Below are positions 38,417 through 48,080 of a stretch of 64,000 nucleotides of DNA, piece after piece; position 1 is the stretch's first letter, and every line of letters begins with the position of its first letter. The position numbers and the translations under genes were made by a program. The notes below the pieces were generated by a model. That model was not told where the DNA came from. It ran no database searches and was given only the letters and a program-made list of their open reading frames with translations. The DNA is from Afifella sp. IM 167 (lineage in GTDB: Bacteria; Pseudomonadota; Alphaproteobacteria; Rhizobiales; Afifellaceae): assembly GCF_020144925.1 (NCBI RefSeq), contig NZ_NSLC01000010.1:90482-154481 (forward strand). The letters run 5' to 3'.

Positions 38417-38912
38417 GAAATTTCGCTTCAGGACGGCGCGAGCAGAGGACCTCGTCGCCCTCAACCGCCTGACCCAGTCCTCCGCCGCATATGACGGCGC
38501 CTATCGCGCCATCCTCCAGGGCTACGAGATCACAGCGCGGCAGCTTGACGCCGGGCTCTTCGTCCTTGCCGAGCAGGATGGAGAGATCCTCGGCTATTAT
38601 GGCCTCAAAAGCCGCCCGGAGCCGGAGCTCGATCTCTTCTTCGTCGCCGACGGCGCGCAAGGGTCGGGTCTCGGCCGCCGCCTCTTCGCCCACATGTGCG
38701 ACAAGGCCACCGCCGAGGGTTTCAGAAGCATCAGGATCGTCTCCCATCCCCCGGCACTGCGCTTCTACGAGAAGATGGGCGCGCGCCGCGTCGGCACGGA
38801 GGCACCGCGCGGGCGCATCGCCTGGGAGCGGCCGATCCTGACGCTGCATCTTTCGGGCCGGCAGGCCGCGTCCCGCCCGGTGCGTGACACGCGGGGGCAG
38901 GACGAGACCTGA
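38409..38912 (+). CDS. GNAT-family N-acetyltransferase
   Basis: 167-residue GNAT protein. The acetyl-CoA pyrophosphate loop is AQGSGLGRRLFAHMC (Q/RxxGxG/A-type), with the beta-bulge LDLFFVAD before it; FYEKMGARRVGTEA is the conserved C-terminal motif. The acceptor cannot be told. It overlaps the end of prdX and begins inside it, so coupled translation is likely. A link to translation quality control is only an inference from position. Confidence 0.88.
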   Translation: MPEKFRFRTARAEDLVALNRLTQSSAAYDGAYRAILQGYEITARQLDAGLFVLAEQDGEILGYYGLKSRPEPELDLFFVADGAQGSGLGRRLFAHMCDKATAEGFRSIRIVSHPPALRFYEKMGARRVGTEAPRGRIAWERPILTLHLSGRQAASRPVRDTRGQDET

Positions 38913-39005
38913 CCCGATTGCTTTCCGCACGGCCTTCGCCACATAAGGCGACGAGCACAAGACAGCCGAAAGCAAGCGGCCGAAAGCAAACGAAGGAAGC
39001 CGATC

Positions 39006-39953
39006 ATGAGCGAGCAGGGATTCATCCTCGGCGGACAGGCAAGACCCGCCGGATCGGGCGGCGGCGAGGCGCCGTCCGGTGCCTCCGACCTGATCAAGGA
39101 GACGACCACCCAGGATTTCCGCGCCGACGTCCTGGAAACCTCGCGCACCGTGCCCGTTCTCGTCGATTTCTGGGCGCCCTGGTGCGGGCCCTGCAAGCAG
39201 CTCACTCCGATCCTGGAAGCGGCCGTGCGCAAGGCAGGTGGCAAGGTGCGCCTGGTCAAGATGAACATCGACGACCATCCGCAGATCCCCGGCCAGCTCG
39301 GCATCCGCTCCATCCCCGCCGTCATCGCCTTCCAGAACGGCCAGCCGCTCGACGGCTTCATGGGCGCCGTGCCGGAAAGCCAGGTGATGGCCTTTATCGA
39401 GCGGGTCGCGGGCCCGGTCGGCCCCTCATCGGCCGAGGCGAAGGTGGAGGCGGGCGAAACGGAGCTTGCCGCCCGCAACCCCGCGGGTGCCGCGGGCCTG
39501 TTTGCCGAGGCACTGGCGGAGGAGCCGGAAAACGCCGCGGCGCTTGCTGGTCTGGTGCGCTGCGAGATCAGCCAGAACAACCTGCCGACGGCCCGTGCCC
39601 TCCTGGAGCGTGCCCCGGCCTCGATCGAGAACCACGAGGCGGTGGCCGCCGCCCGCGCGGCGCTCGAACTAGCCGAACAGTCCGCCGATCTCGGCGATCC
39701 GAACGAGCTGCATCGCCGGCTCGAGGTGGACCCAGCCGACCATCAGGCGCGCTTCGACCTCGCGCTCATCCTCAATGCCCGGGGCGATCGCGCCGGCGCC
39801 GCCAGCCAGCTCATCGAGATCGTCCGGCGCGAGCGCGAATGGAACGAAGAGGCCGCCCGCAAGCAGCTTTTGCAGTTCTTCGAGGCATGGGGTCCGAAAG
39901 AACCTGCGACTGCGAAGTTTCGTCAGCGCTTGTCGTCGCTTCTTTTCGCCTAG
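39006..39953 (+). CDS. cnoX: CnoX/YbbN-like thioredoxin-TPR protein
   Basis: 315-residue protein: an N-terminal thioredoxin domain with active site C60-G-P-C63 (WAPWCGPCKQL), then C-terminal TPR-like helices (about 150-305, in the AGLFAEALAEEPENAAALAG and NPNELHRR-type pattern, here DPNELHRRLEVDPADHQA). E. coli CnoX acts as a redox-linked holdase that hands clients to GroEL and DnaK. Here the Cys pair is complete, so it may also act as an oxidoreductase. It is followed by the LON-domain and Trm112-like genes in the same direction. Confidence 0.9.
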   Translation: MSEQGFILGGQARPAGSGGGEAPSGASDLIKETTTQDFRADVLETSRTVPVLVDFWAPWCGPCKQLTPILEAAVRKAGGKVRLVKMNIDDHPQIPGQLGIRSIPAVIAFQNGQPLDGFMGAVPESQVMAFIERVAGPVGPSSAEAKVEAGETELAARNPAGAAGLFAEALAEEPENAAALAGLVRCEISQNNLPTARALLERAPASIENHEAVAAARAALELAEQSADLGDPNELHRRLEVDPADHQARFDLALILNARGDRAGAASQLIEIVRREREWNEEAARKQLLQFFEAWGPKEPATAKFRQRLSSLLFA

Positions 39954-39991
39954 TTCTCTAGGAGGACAAAGCACTTGAAGAGGTATCCCGC

Positions 39992-40666
39992 ATGGCCATC
40001 CAGGCCGGCAATCGCTGTTACACAGGACCCGCCGATCTGCCCAGGCGCATGCCGATATTCCCTCTTTCCGGCGCGCTGCTTCTTCCCGGCGGCCAGCTTC
40101 CGCTGAATATCTTCGAACCGCGCTACATCGCCATGATCGACGATGCGCTCCGCGGCGACCGGCTGGTCGGGATGATTCAGCCCTGCCTCGGAGACGAGCA
40201 CGACTGCCTGACCGCCTCGCTCTGCCGCGTCGGCTGCGCGGGCCGGCTCACCCAGGTCGCCGAGACCGGAGACGGGCGCTACCTCATCACCCTGACGGGC
40301 GTCGCGCGCTTTTGCATTCGCAACGAATTGCCGATGCACTCCGGATATCGCCATGGCGAGGTGTGCTTCGAGGAGTTCCTGGAGGATTTCGAGCCGCGCC
40401 AGGGCGAGGAGGAGATCGACCGTCCGGCTCTGGTGAAGGCGTTCCGTACCTATCTGAGCGCGCACGACTTGGAGGCGGATTGGGAGAGCGTCGACCGTGC
40501 TTCCAATGTCGGGCTCCTGACGGCGCTCTGCATGATGAGCCCCTGGGGTCCGGCCGAGAAGCAGGCACTTCTGGAAGCGCCCGACCACAAGAGCCGGGCC
40601 GAGACATTGATCGCCATCGCGGAGCTCTCTCTCGCCGGGGGAGATGGCGAAAGCCCGGTCCATTAG
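39992..40666 (+). CDS. LON substrate-binding domain protein
   Basis: 224-residue protein that is only the LON N-terminal (substrate-binding) domain, with no AAA or protease part. Landmarks are MPIFPLSGALLLPGGQLPLN and IFEPRYIAMIDDALRGDR; GDGRYLITLTGVARF is the second half. Such stand-alone LON domain proteins are common in alphaproteobacteria, usually next to a thioredoxin-TPR gene and a Trm112-like gene, as here. The function is unknown, perhaps as an adaptor or inhibitor for protein quality control. Confidence 0.9.
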   Translation: MAIQAGNRCYTGPADLPRRMPIFPLSGALLLPGGQLPLNIFEPRYIAMIDDALRGDRLVGMIQPCLGDEHDCLTASLCRVGCAGRLTQVAETGDGRYLITLTGVARFCIRNELPMHSGYRHGEVCFEEFLEDFEPRQGEEEIDRPALVKAFRTYLSAHDLEADWESVDRASNVGLLTALCMMSPWGPAEKQALLEAPDHKSRAETLIAIAELSLAGGDGESPVH

Positions 40667-40703
40667 GCAGGCTTGCCGCGGCGTGTGACAGGAGGACGCA
40701 GAG

Positions 40704-40928
40704 GTGGAGAAGGAAACAGCGGCGCCCGAAAGCGGCGCCGGGGAAACAAAGCCGAGGCGCGTCGATCCGAAGCTGCTTGAGCTTCTCGTCTGCCCGGTGA
40801 CGCGCACGGCGCTCCAATACGACCGCCAGCGCCAGGAACTGGTCAGCCGCGCCGCACGCCTCGCTTATCCGATCCGCGACGGCATTCCGATTCTGCTTGA
40901 AGAAGAGGCCCGGCCTCTGGAAGATTGA
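40704..40928 (+). CDS. Trm112-family small protein
   Basis: 74-residue Trm112/UPF0434-type protein. The conserved core is [20 protein letters not shown] and [18 protein letters not shown]. Eukaryotic Trm112 activates methyltransferases; bacterial homologues are thought to do likewise. Only one Cys of the zinc pair (CPVTRTAL) remains, so the zinc site is reduced, as in many bacterial forms. It lies between the LON-domain and TetR genes. Confidence 0.9.
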   Translation: MEKETAAPESGAGETKPRRVDPKLLELLVCPVTRTALQYDRQRQELVSRAARLAYPIRDGIPILLEEEARPLED

Positions 40929-40944
40929 TCCGGGGTGCGGGGGC

Positions 40945-41556
40945 ATGGACACGGAAAGCGGCACGGCGACGAAGCGGGGCGCAGAGGCCCGCGAAAGGCT
41001 CGTGAACGCGGCTGCCGATCTCTTCTGGCGGCAGGGCTTTTCCGCCACCTCGCTCGCCGAGATCGGGATCGCCGCCGGCATCCCTCTCGGCAACATCTAT
41101 TATTACTTCCGCTCCAAGGCCGCGCTCGCCGACGCCGTGGCCGCCATGATGGAAGAGCAGATGCAGGCCGCGCTCACCGAGCTCGCCGCCTTCTATGCCG
41201 ATCCGCGGGAACGGCTGCTTGCCCTCGTCGAACTCCTGGAAGGCTCGGTCTCGATCCGGGCCGTGCAGGGCTGCCCGATCCGAAGGGCCGCGGCCGATTT
41301 CCGCATCCCGGCTCCGGACGCTTCGGCCCGGGCGGGCAAGGTCCTGGCCGATATGGAGACCTGGCTGGCGACGCAGCTCGGCGCCGCGGGCCTTTCGCAG
41401 GAAGAGGCGCAAAACCGGGCCACCGAAGCGCTGGCGCTCTGGCAGGGCGGCATCGCTCTCGCCGAATCGCGCCAGGAAGAAGGCCCGCTCCTGGAGGCGC
41501 TCACCGCCATGCGAAGACGGCTTTCAGCCCCCCCCTCAGACGCGCTTCCGGTTTGA
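40945..41556 (+). CDS. TetR/AcrR-family transcriptional regulator
   Basis: 203-residue TetR-type repressor. The ATG at 40945 (MDTESGTATKRG) is chosen over upstream codons that overlap the Trm112-like gene. The helix-turn-helix is FSATSLAEIGIAAGIPLGNIYYYFRSKAALADAV in outline (quoted in parts: SLAEIGIAAGIP, GNIYYYFRSK). The ligand domain follows, with a Cys at GCPIRRAAA. It is convergent with the UbiH-like gene 147 bases away. The target is unknown. Confidence 0.85.
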   Translation: MDTESGTATKRGAEARERLVNAAADLFWRQGFSATSLAEIGIAAGIPLGNIYYYFRSKAALADAVAAMMEEQMQAALTELAAFYADPRERLLALVELLEGSVSIRAVQGCPIRRAAADFRIPAPDASARAGKVLADMETWLATQLGAAGLSQEEAQNRATEALALWQGGIALAESRQEEGPLLEALTAMRRRLSAPPSDALPV

Positions 41557-41702
41557 GCGCGCCGCGATTTGGTTCGCGCGCGAGAGCGTTCCGGTTCCGA
41601 ACGAAGCGGATGACGGCGCAGATCGTTCGTCCCGGCAAACATGCGGCCTGAATCGACGCGGCACATCCCGCCGCGTGGCGGGAGGCTCCCTTCGCGGATG
41701 GC

Positions 41703-42929
41703 CTAAAGCGCTTCGCCGCGCATCAGCCGGGGCAGCTCGCCGCCAAGCCCCGCCGCCTCCTTGATGAAGTTGCGCTTCAGCCTCGGCAAGCGGTCGACAA
41801 CGCCGAGACCGACGCTGCGCACCGCCCGCAACACGCCGTTCTCCTTGGAGAAGAAACGATTGAGCAGATCGGTAGTGACGCCCATCTGGAAGGTGTCGAA
41901 ACGCCGCCACCTTTCATAGGGCTTCAATGTCTCGATATGGCCGATGTCGAGGCCGATCCGGTTCGCCCCGACTACAATCTCGGCGAGCGCCGCCGCGTCG
42001 CGGAAACCGAGATTGAGGCCCTGTCCGGCGATCGGATGGATGCCGTGCGCCGCATCCCCGAGAAGCGCGAAGCGCGGCCGCACGAATTCGCGCACCAGCG
42101 TCAGGCCGAGCGGATAGCCCTGGCGCGGCCCGTCGAGCGTGATCGCCCCCAGATGGTGGCCGAAGCGGCGCTCCAGCTCCAGCTGGAAGACGAACTCGTC
42201 TTCCGCCAGCAGCTTCTTCGCCTCCTCCTCGCGCTCCGTCCAGACGAGCGAGGAACGGTTGCCGGTGAGCGGCAGGATGGCAAAGGGCCCGGAGGGCAGG
42301 AAATGCTCCATCGCGACACCGTTATGCGGCCGCTCATGGGCGACATTGACGACGATCGCCATCTGTTTGTAGCGCCAGGAAACGGTATGGATGCCGGCCT
42401 TGGAGCGCAGGCCCGAGCGCACCCCGTCCGCCGCCACCAGGAGCTTCGCCTCGATCTTTCCGCCCGAGCCGAGATCGATCGCTACGGAGCCCGGCCCGAC
42501 CGAAAAGTCGGCGACCGTCTCCGGCGCCAGAATTTTCACCCCGGCCTTTTCCGCGGCCTCTTTCAGCGCCGGGCCGAGCGCGCCGTTCGGCACCATGTAG
42601 GCAAAGGGCTCGCCGTCGGAGAGCGGCTCCTCGAAGGTGAGGAAGACCGGCCGCACGGCATCGCCCGTATCGCTGTCGGTGATTTCCATCCCGCGCACGG
42701 GCTGGGCCTCGGCGGCGATCTTCGGCCACACGCCGAGGGTTGAAAGCATGCGCTTGGCGGCGGCCGCGATGGCGGAGGCGCGCTGGTCGTTTGCCCCGCC
42801 GGAGGGCTTCGCCGCGTCGATCACCATGACGTCGAGGCCGGGAGCGCCGCTCTTGATCGCGAGCGCCGCCGTCATGCCGGCCGAGCCACCGCCTGCGATC
42901 ACCACATCCGCCCGCTTCGTCTTCGCCAT
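41703..42929 (-). CDS. UbiH/COQ6-like FAD monooxygenase
   Basis: 408-residue FAD-dependent hydroxylase of the UbiH/UbiF/COQ6 group, probably a ubiquinone ring hydroxylase. The GxGxxG is in VVIAGGGSAGMTAALAIKS, the second FAD site in LLGDAAHGIHPIAGQGLN, and DQRASAIAAAAKRML matches the group. Rhizobiales use one or two such enzymes for several positions, so the ring position cannot be told. The gene is divergent from tesB. Confidence 0.87.
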   Translation of the reverse strand: MAKTKRADVVIAGGGSAGMTAALAIKSGAPGLDVMVIDAAKPSGGANDQRASAIAAAAKRMLSTLGVWPKIAAEAQPVRGMEITDSDTGDAVRPVFLTFEEPLSDGEPFAYMVPNGALGPALKEAAEKAGVKILAPETVADFSVGPGSVAIDLGSGGKIEAKLLVAADGVRSGLRSKAGIHTVSWRYKQMAIVVNVAHERPHNGVAMEHFLPSGPFAILPLTGNRSSLVWTEREEEAKKLLAEDEFVFQLELERRFGHHLGAITLDGPRQGYPLGLTLVREFVRPRFALLGDAAHGIHPIAGQGLNLGFRDAAALAEIVVGANRIGLDIGHIETLKPYERWRRFDTFQMGVTTDLLNRFFSKENGVLRAVRSVGLGVVDRLPRLKRNFIKEAAGLGGELPRLMRGEAL

Positions 42930-43130
42930 TCCGTCTTCCTTCCTGTGGGTCGCGTACCCGCTCCCCGCTCATTCCTCGTCCGGCCGATCCGGCGTCGGAG
43001 ACCGCGCTTGACTTCGCGCCTTCGCCCGACAACGTTTCCCGCCTTCATCGGCTCCATTGCGACGGGGAGCCGCCCCGGCGTCCCTCCGACGGCCGGCGCC
43101 CGCTTACGACCGCGCCCCAGGATCTGCAAC

Positions 43131-44003
43131 ATGACGAACGGCATCGCCAGCCTCCTTGATATTCTCGACCTTGAGACTCTGGAGCACAACCTCTTCCGCG
43201 GCCGCAGTCCGCAGGTCGGCTGGCAGCGCGTCTTCGGCGGCCAGGTCATCGGCCAGGCGCTGGTCGCGGCGACCCGCACCGTGCCGCTCGACCGGCATGC
43301 CCATTCGCTGCACGGGTATTTCCTGCGCCCCGGCGACCCCTCCGTGCCAATCATCTACGAGGTCGACCGCATCCGCGACGGATCGAGCTTCCTCACCCGG
43401 CGGGTGATCGCCGTCCAGCACGGCGAGGCGATCTTCTCCATGTCCGCGTCCTTCCAGAAGGAAGAGGACGGCTTCGACCACCAGACGACGATGCCCGACG
43501 TGCCGGCGCCGGAAGAGCTGATGAGCGAGGCGGAGTTCAAGCAGCTCGTCATGGCGAGCAAGGCTCCCGAAGCCGTCAAGGCCTACTGGCGGCGCGAGCG
43601 GCCGATCGAGTTCCGGCCCGTCGACCTGGAGCACTACATCTCCCGCAAGGCCCTGCCGCCGGAGCAGATGGTCTGGTTCCGCGCCACCGGCGCCGTTCCT
43701 TCAGATGGGGCGCTGCAGAAATGCATGCTCGCCTACGCTTCCGACATGACGCTTCTCGATACCGCGCTCTTTCCGCACGGCCGTTCCGTCTTTTCGCAGG
43801 ATATGCAGGTAGCGAGCCTCGACCACGCCATGTGGTTCCTGCGCCCCTTCGATACGACCGAATGGATGCTCTATGCGCAGGAGAGCCCTTCCGCCTCGCA
43901 TGCGCGGGGCCTCTCGCGCGGCAACGTCTACAGCCGCGACGGGCGCCTCGTCGCCTCTGTCGCGCAGGAAGGCCTGATGCGACCCCGGCCTCTCCCCAGG
44001 TGA
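43131..44003 (+). CDS. tesB: Acyl-CoA thioesterase II
   Basis: 290-residue TesB-type thioesterase with a double hotdog fold. The start MTNGIASLLDILDLETLEHN is the family N-terminus. The catalytic residues lie in the C-terminal hotdog: Asp in YASDMTLLDTALFPHG, plus SLDHAMWFLRPF and GLSRGNVYSRDGRLVAS, where the Thr/Gln pair is replaced by a Ser/Asn-type pattern. It hydrolyses medium to long acyl-CoAs. In related genomes tesB lies, as here, between a UbiH-like gene and glnK-amtB. Confidence 0.92.
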   Translation: MTNGIASLLDILDLETLEHNLFRGRSPQVGWQRVFGGQVIGQALVAATRTVPLDRHAHSLHGYFLRPGDPSVPIIYEVDRIRDGSSFLTRRVIAVQHGEAIFSMSASFQKEEDGFDHQTTMPDVPAPEELMSEAEFKQLVMASKAPEAVKAYWRRERPIEFRPVDLEHYISRKALPPEQMVWFRATGAVPSDGALQKCMLAYASDMTLLDTALFPHGRSVFSQDMQVASLDHAMWFLRPFDTTEWMLYAQESPSASHARGLSRGNVYSRDGRLVASVAQEGLMRPRPLPR

Positions 44004-44134
44004 TCGATTTCTAGGCAAATCACTGCCTAAGCCCATTTGCTGGGCAGAAATTCGGAGCGCGAGCCGGGCCATCCTTGCCCCGCGCAGGAACATTTTCTTT
44101 CGAAATCAAAGAAACTTGGGAGCGCCGCGCCGGA

Positions 44135-44149
44135 TGGCACAGCGCTTGA
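44135..44149 (+). promoter_or_regulatory. Sigma54-like promoter of glnK1-amtB1
   Basis: TGGCAC-N5-TTGA, close to the -24/-12 consensus TGGCAC-N5-TTGC of RpoN. The -24 part is perfect; the -12 GC is GA. It lies about 87 bases before the glnK start, as expected for a nitrogen-regulated glnK-amtB operon. No clear NtrC box was found upstream. Confidence 0.45.
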
Positions 44150-44166
44150 TTAGCCATGCCCGTTGA

Positions 44167-44574
<408 letters not shown>

Positions 44575-44600
44575 GTTCGGGGGTAGGAGAGGACTGTCGA

Positions 44601-45902
44601 ATGAATATCTCAAAGCTTCTGAAGGGGGTGGGGCTTTTCGGGGCGATTGCCCTTCTCGCCCAGCCGGCGCTGGCCCAGGACGCCGCGCCCACGCTCGACA
44701 CCGGCGACACGGCCTGGATGCTGACATCCACCGCGCTCGTCCTGATGATGACCATTCCGGGCCTCGCGCTCTTCTATGGCGGCATGGTGCGCAAGAAGAA
44801 CGTGCTGGCGACGGCGATGCAGAGCTTCGCTATCTGCTGCCTCGTCACGGTCATCTGGATGGTGTGCGGCTACTCGCTGGCCTTCACCGACGGCGGTGCC
44901 TTCAACGCCTATGTCGGCGGCCTCGACAAACTGTTCCTGGCGGGCATCGGCCCGGACACGCTGAGCGGCACCATCCCCGAGACGGTCTTCATGACCTTCC
45001 AGCTCACCTTTGCCATCATCACGCCGGCCCTCATCACCGGCGCCTTCGCCGACCGGATGAAGTTCTCGGCGATGCTCTGGTTCATGGGCATCTGGAGCGT
45101 CGTCGTCTATTCGCCGATCACCCATTGGGTCTGGGGTGGCGGTTTCCTCTCCGAGGCCGGCGTTCTCGACTTCGCGGGCGGCACCGTCGTCCACATCAAC
45201 GCCGGTATCGCTGGCCTTGTCACCGCCCTAGTGCTCGGCCGCCGTCGCGGCTTCGGCGCGGAGAACATGGCACCGCACAACCTCGTCCTGTCGCTGATCG
45301 GCGCTTCGATGCTCTGGGTCGGCTGGTTCGGCTTCAACGCCGGTTCGGCGGTTGCGGCGAACGGCACGGCCGGCATGGCCATGGCCGTCACCCAGATCGC
45401 CACCGCAGCCTCCGCTCTCGCCTGGATGTTCGGCGAGTGGGCCGTGAAGGGCAAGCCGAGCGTGCTCGGCATCATCTCCGGCGCGGTCGCCGGCCTCGTC
45501 GCCATCACGCCGGCCTCCGGTTTCGTCGACCCGATGGGCGCGCTCATCATCGGCATCGCCGCCGGCCTCGTCTGCCTTGCCGCCGTCGTCTGGCTGAAGC
45601 CCGCCCTCGGTTACGATGATTCGCTCGATGCCTTCGGCGTCCACGCGGTCGGCGGCATCGTTGGCGCCGTCCTGACGGGTGTCTTCGCCCGCGAGGCGAT
45701 CGGCGGTACGCCGGGTCTCATCGAGGGCAATCCCGGCCAGGTGGTGACGCAGATCTATGGTATCGGCGCCACCGTCATCTGGAGCGCTGTCTGCGCCTTC
45801 GTCATCCTCAAGGTCATCGACATGGTGATCGGCGCCCGCGTCTCGCCGGAAGTCGAGACCGAAGGCCTCGACATCAACCTGCACGGCGAGGTCGTGCAGT
45901 AG
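44601..45902 (+). CDS. amtB: Ammonium transporter (Amt), first copy
   Basis: 433-residue Amt channel-transporter with a cleavable signal peptide (ending LAQPALAQ) and 11 helices. The twin His pair of the pore is in GTVVHINAGIAGL and FGVHAVGGIVGAV; the phenylalanine gate and AFADRMKFSAML region are typical. It is coupled to glnK, 26 bases upstream, and is followed by a strong terminator at 45931-45962. Confidence 0.95.
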   Translation: MNISKLLKGVGLFGAIALLAQPALAQDAAPTLDTGDTAWMLTSTALVLMMTIPGLALFYGGMVRKKNVLATAMQSFAICCLVTVIWMVCGYSLAFTDGGAFNAYVGGLDKLFLAGIGPDTLSGTIPETVFMTFQLTFAIITPALITGAFADRMKFSAMLWFMGIWSVVVYSPITHWVWGGGFLSEAGVLDFAGGTVVHINAGIAGLVTALVLGRRRGFGAENMAPHNLVLSLIGASMLWVGWFGFNAGSAVAANGTAGMAMAVTQIATAASALAWMFGEWAVKGKPSVLGIISGAVAGLVAITPASGFVDPMGALIIGIAAGLVCLAAVVWLKPALGYDDSLDAFGVHAVGGIVGAVLTGVFAREAIGGTPGLIEGNPGQVVTQIYGIGATVIWSAVCAFVILKVIDMVIGARVSPEVETEGLDINLHGEVVQ

Positions 45903-45930
45903 GCTTCGGCCGAGACCTCTTCATAGGCAT

Positions 45931-45962
45931 GGCCCGGCCGCTTCGGCGGCCGGGCCTTTTTT
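45931..45962 (+). terminator. Rho-independent terminator after amtB1
   Basis: An 11-bp stem (GGCCCGGCCGC / GCGGCCGGGCC) with a TTCG tetraloop and a run of six T. It ends the first glnK-amtB transcript and isolates the second pair. Confidence 0.93.
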
Positions 45963-46023
45963 GTCTTGGCCGCAGATGAGCTTCGCGGCGGTCTCCCGCT
46001 CAATATTTAGGCGGGCCTCCTGA

Positions 46024-46563
<540 letters not shown>

Positions 46564-46592
46564 AGATGGGGACCGCGAGAGAGGGAAAATCG

Positions 46593-47933
46593 ATGAATTA
46601 TGAATCCTGGCTGAAGCGGGCGGCCTTTGTGGCGCCGCTTGCGCTTCTGGCAATGGATCCGGCGCTCGCGCAGGATGCCGCGCCCGAGGCGCCGGCCGTC
46701 GCCGACCCGGCGGCGATCGCCTTCACCTTCAACACGCTCTCCTTCCTCATGACGGGCTTCCTCGTCATGTGGATGGCGGCCGGCTTTGCCATGCTGGAGG
46801 CCGGCCTGGTGCGTTCCAAGAACGTCTCCATGCAGTGCCTGAAGAACATCGCGCTTTATTCGGTTGCCGGCCTGATGTTCTGGGTGATCGGCTACAACCT
46901 GATGTACATGGATGTGAACGGCGGCTATTTCGGCGTTCCGATCCCCAAGGCGATCCCCGATCCCGCCTCCGAGACGAGCGGCGACTATGCGGTGGCCTCC
47001 GACTGGTTCTTCCAGATGGTCTTCTGCGCCACCGCGGCCTCGATCGTCTCCGGCACGCTCGCCGAGCGCATCAAGCTCTGGCCGTTCCTGATCTTCACGG
47101 TGATCCTGACCGGCGTCATCTACCCGATCACGGGCTCCTGGCAGTGGGGCGCCGGCTGGCTCTCCGAGATGGGCTTTTCCGACTTCGCGGGCTCCACGCT
47201 CGTGCATTCGGTCGGTGGTTGGTGCGCCCTTTCCGGCGCCATCCTGCTCGGCGCGCGCCGCGGCAAGTACGGGGCGGACGGCTCGGTCCACCCGATGCCG
47301 GGTTCCTCGATCCCGCTCGCCACGCTCGGCACCTTCATCCTGTGGCTCGGCTGGTTCGGCTTCAACGGCGGCTCCCAGCTCGCCCTTGACGGCTTCGAGA
47401 ACGCCTCGGCGATCTCGCGCATCTTCGTCAACACCAACCTCGCCGCGGCGGCGGGCGTCGTGGTGGCGATGATCCTCACCCAGGTGATCTACAAGAAGGT
47501 CGATGTGACGATGGCCCTCAACGGCGCGCTTGCCGGCCTCGTCTCCATCACGGCCGAGCCGCTGGCGCCGAGTGTGCCGGTTGCTCTGCTCGTCGGTGGC
47601 ATCGGCGGCATCATCGTGGTCCTCGTCGTGCCGCTGCTCGACAAGCTGAAGATCGACGACGTGGTCGGCGCCATTCCGGTGCATCTGGTCGCGGGCATCT
47701 GGGGCACGCTCATCGTGCCGCTTTCCAATGCCGACACCAGCTACGTCACGCAGCTGATCGGCATCGTCTCGGTCGGCATCTTCTGCCTGGTGGTCTCCTC
47801 CATCGTCTGGCTGATCCTCAAATTCACCGTCGGCATGCGCGTCGGCGAGGAAGAAGAGGCGCTCGGTCTGGATGCGGTCGAGGTCGGTGTCGAGGCCTAT
47901 CCGGAGTTCGGTGTCGGCTCGCAGCGCGTCTGA
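46593..47933 (+). CDS. amtB: Ammonium transporter (Amt), second copy
   Basis: 446-residue Amt protein from the ATG at 46593, preceded by GAGAGGGA. It has a signal peptide (ending MDPALAQ), the twin-His pore (TLVHSVGGWCAL and IPVHLVAGIWGTL) and the GTLAERIKLWPFLIF stretch. It differs strongly from the first AmtB, with different periplasmic loops (FGVPIPKAIPDPASETSG) and a C-terminal tail rich in Glu and Val, although its GlnK is nearly the same. A terminator follows. Confidence 0.95.
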   Translation: MNYESWLKRAAFVAPLALLAMDPALAQDAAPEAPAVADPAAIAFTFNTLSFLMTGFLVMWMAAGFAMLEAGLVRSKNVSMQCLKNIALYSVAGLMFWVIGYNLMYMDVNGGYFGVPIPKAIPDPASETSGDYAVASDWFFQMVFCATAASIVSGTLAERIKLWPFLIFTVILTGVIYPITGSWQWGAGWLSEMGFSDFAGSTLVHSVGGWCALSGAILLGARRGKYGADGSVHPMPGSSIPLATLGTFILWLGWFGFNGGSQLALDGFENASAISRIFVNTNLAAAAGVVVAMILTQVIYKKVDVTMALNGALAGLVSITAEPLAPSVPVALLVGGIGGIIVVLVVPLLDKLKIDDVVGAIPVHLVAGIWGTLIVPLSNADTSYVTQLIGIVSVGIFCLVVSSIVWLILKFTVGMRVGEEEEALGLDAVEVGVEAYPEFGVGSQRV

Positions 47934-47955
47934 GCGCAAAAGACACGTCAATCCG

Positions 47956-47985
47956 CGGCCCGGGCTATGCCCGGGCCGTTTTTTT
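47956..47985 (+). terminator. Rho-independent terminator after amtB2
   Basis: A 10-bp stem (CGGCCCGGGC / GCCCGGGCCG) with loop TAT and a run of seven T. It ends the second glnK-amtB transcript before ftsK. Confidence 0.93.
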
Positions 47986-48014
47986 ATGTCTGGAGCCTCG
48001 CTCCATCCTGCTGG

Positions 48015-48029
48015 TTAACAAGCGTTTAA
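48015..48029 (+). promoter_or_regulatory. CtrA-type box TTAA-N7-TTAA before ftsK
   Basis: A perfect TTAA-CAAGCGT-TTAA, 52 bases before the ftsK start. It fits control of ftsK by CtrA, which is known for cell-division genes in alphaproteobacteria. Confidence 0.55.
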
Positions 48030-48080
48030 CCCGCACTGGCCTATCTTCGCGCTCGACGGAAAGCGAGGACGGCGAACCTG

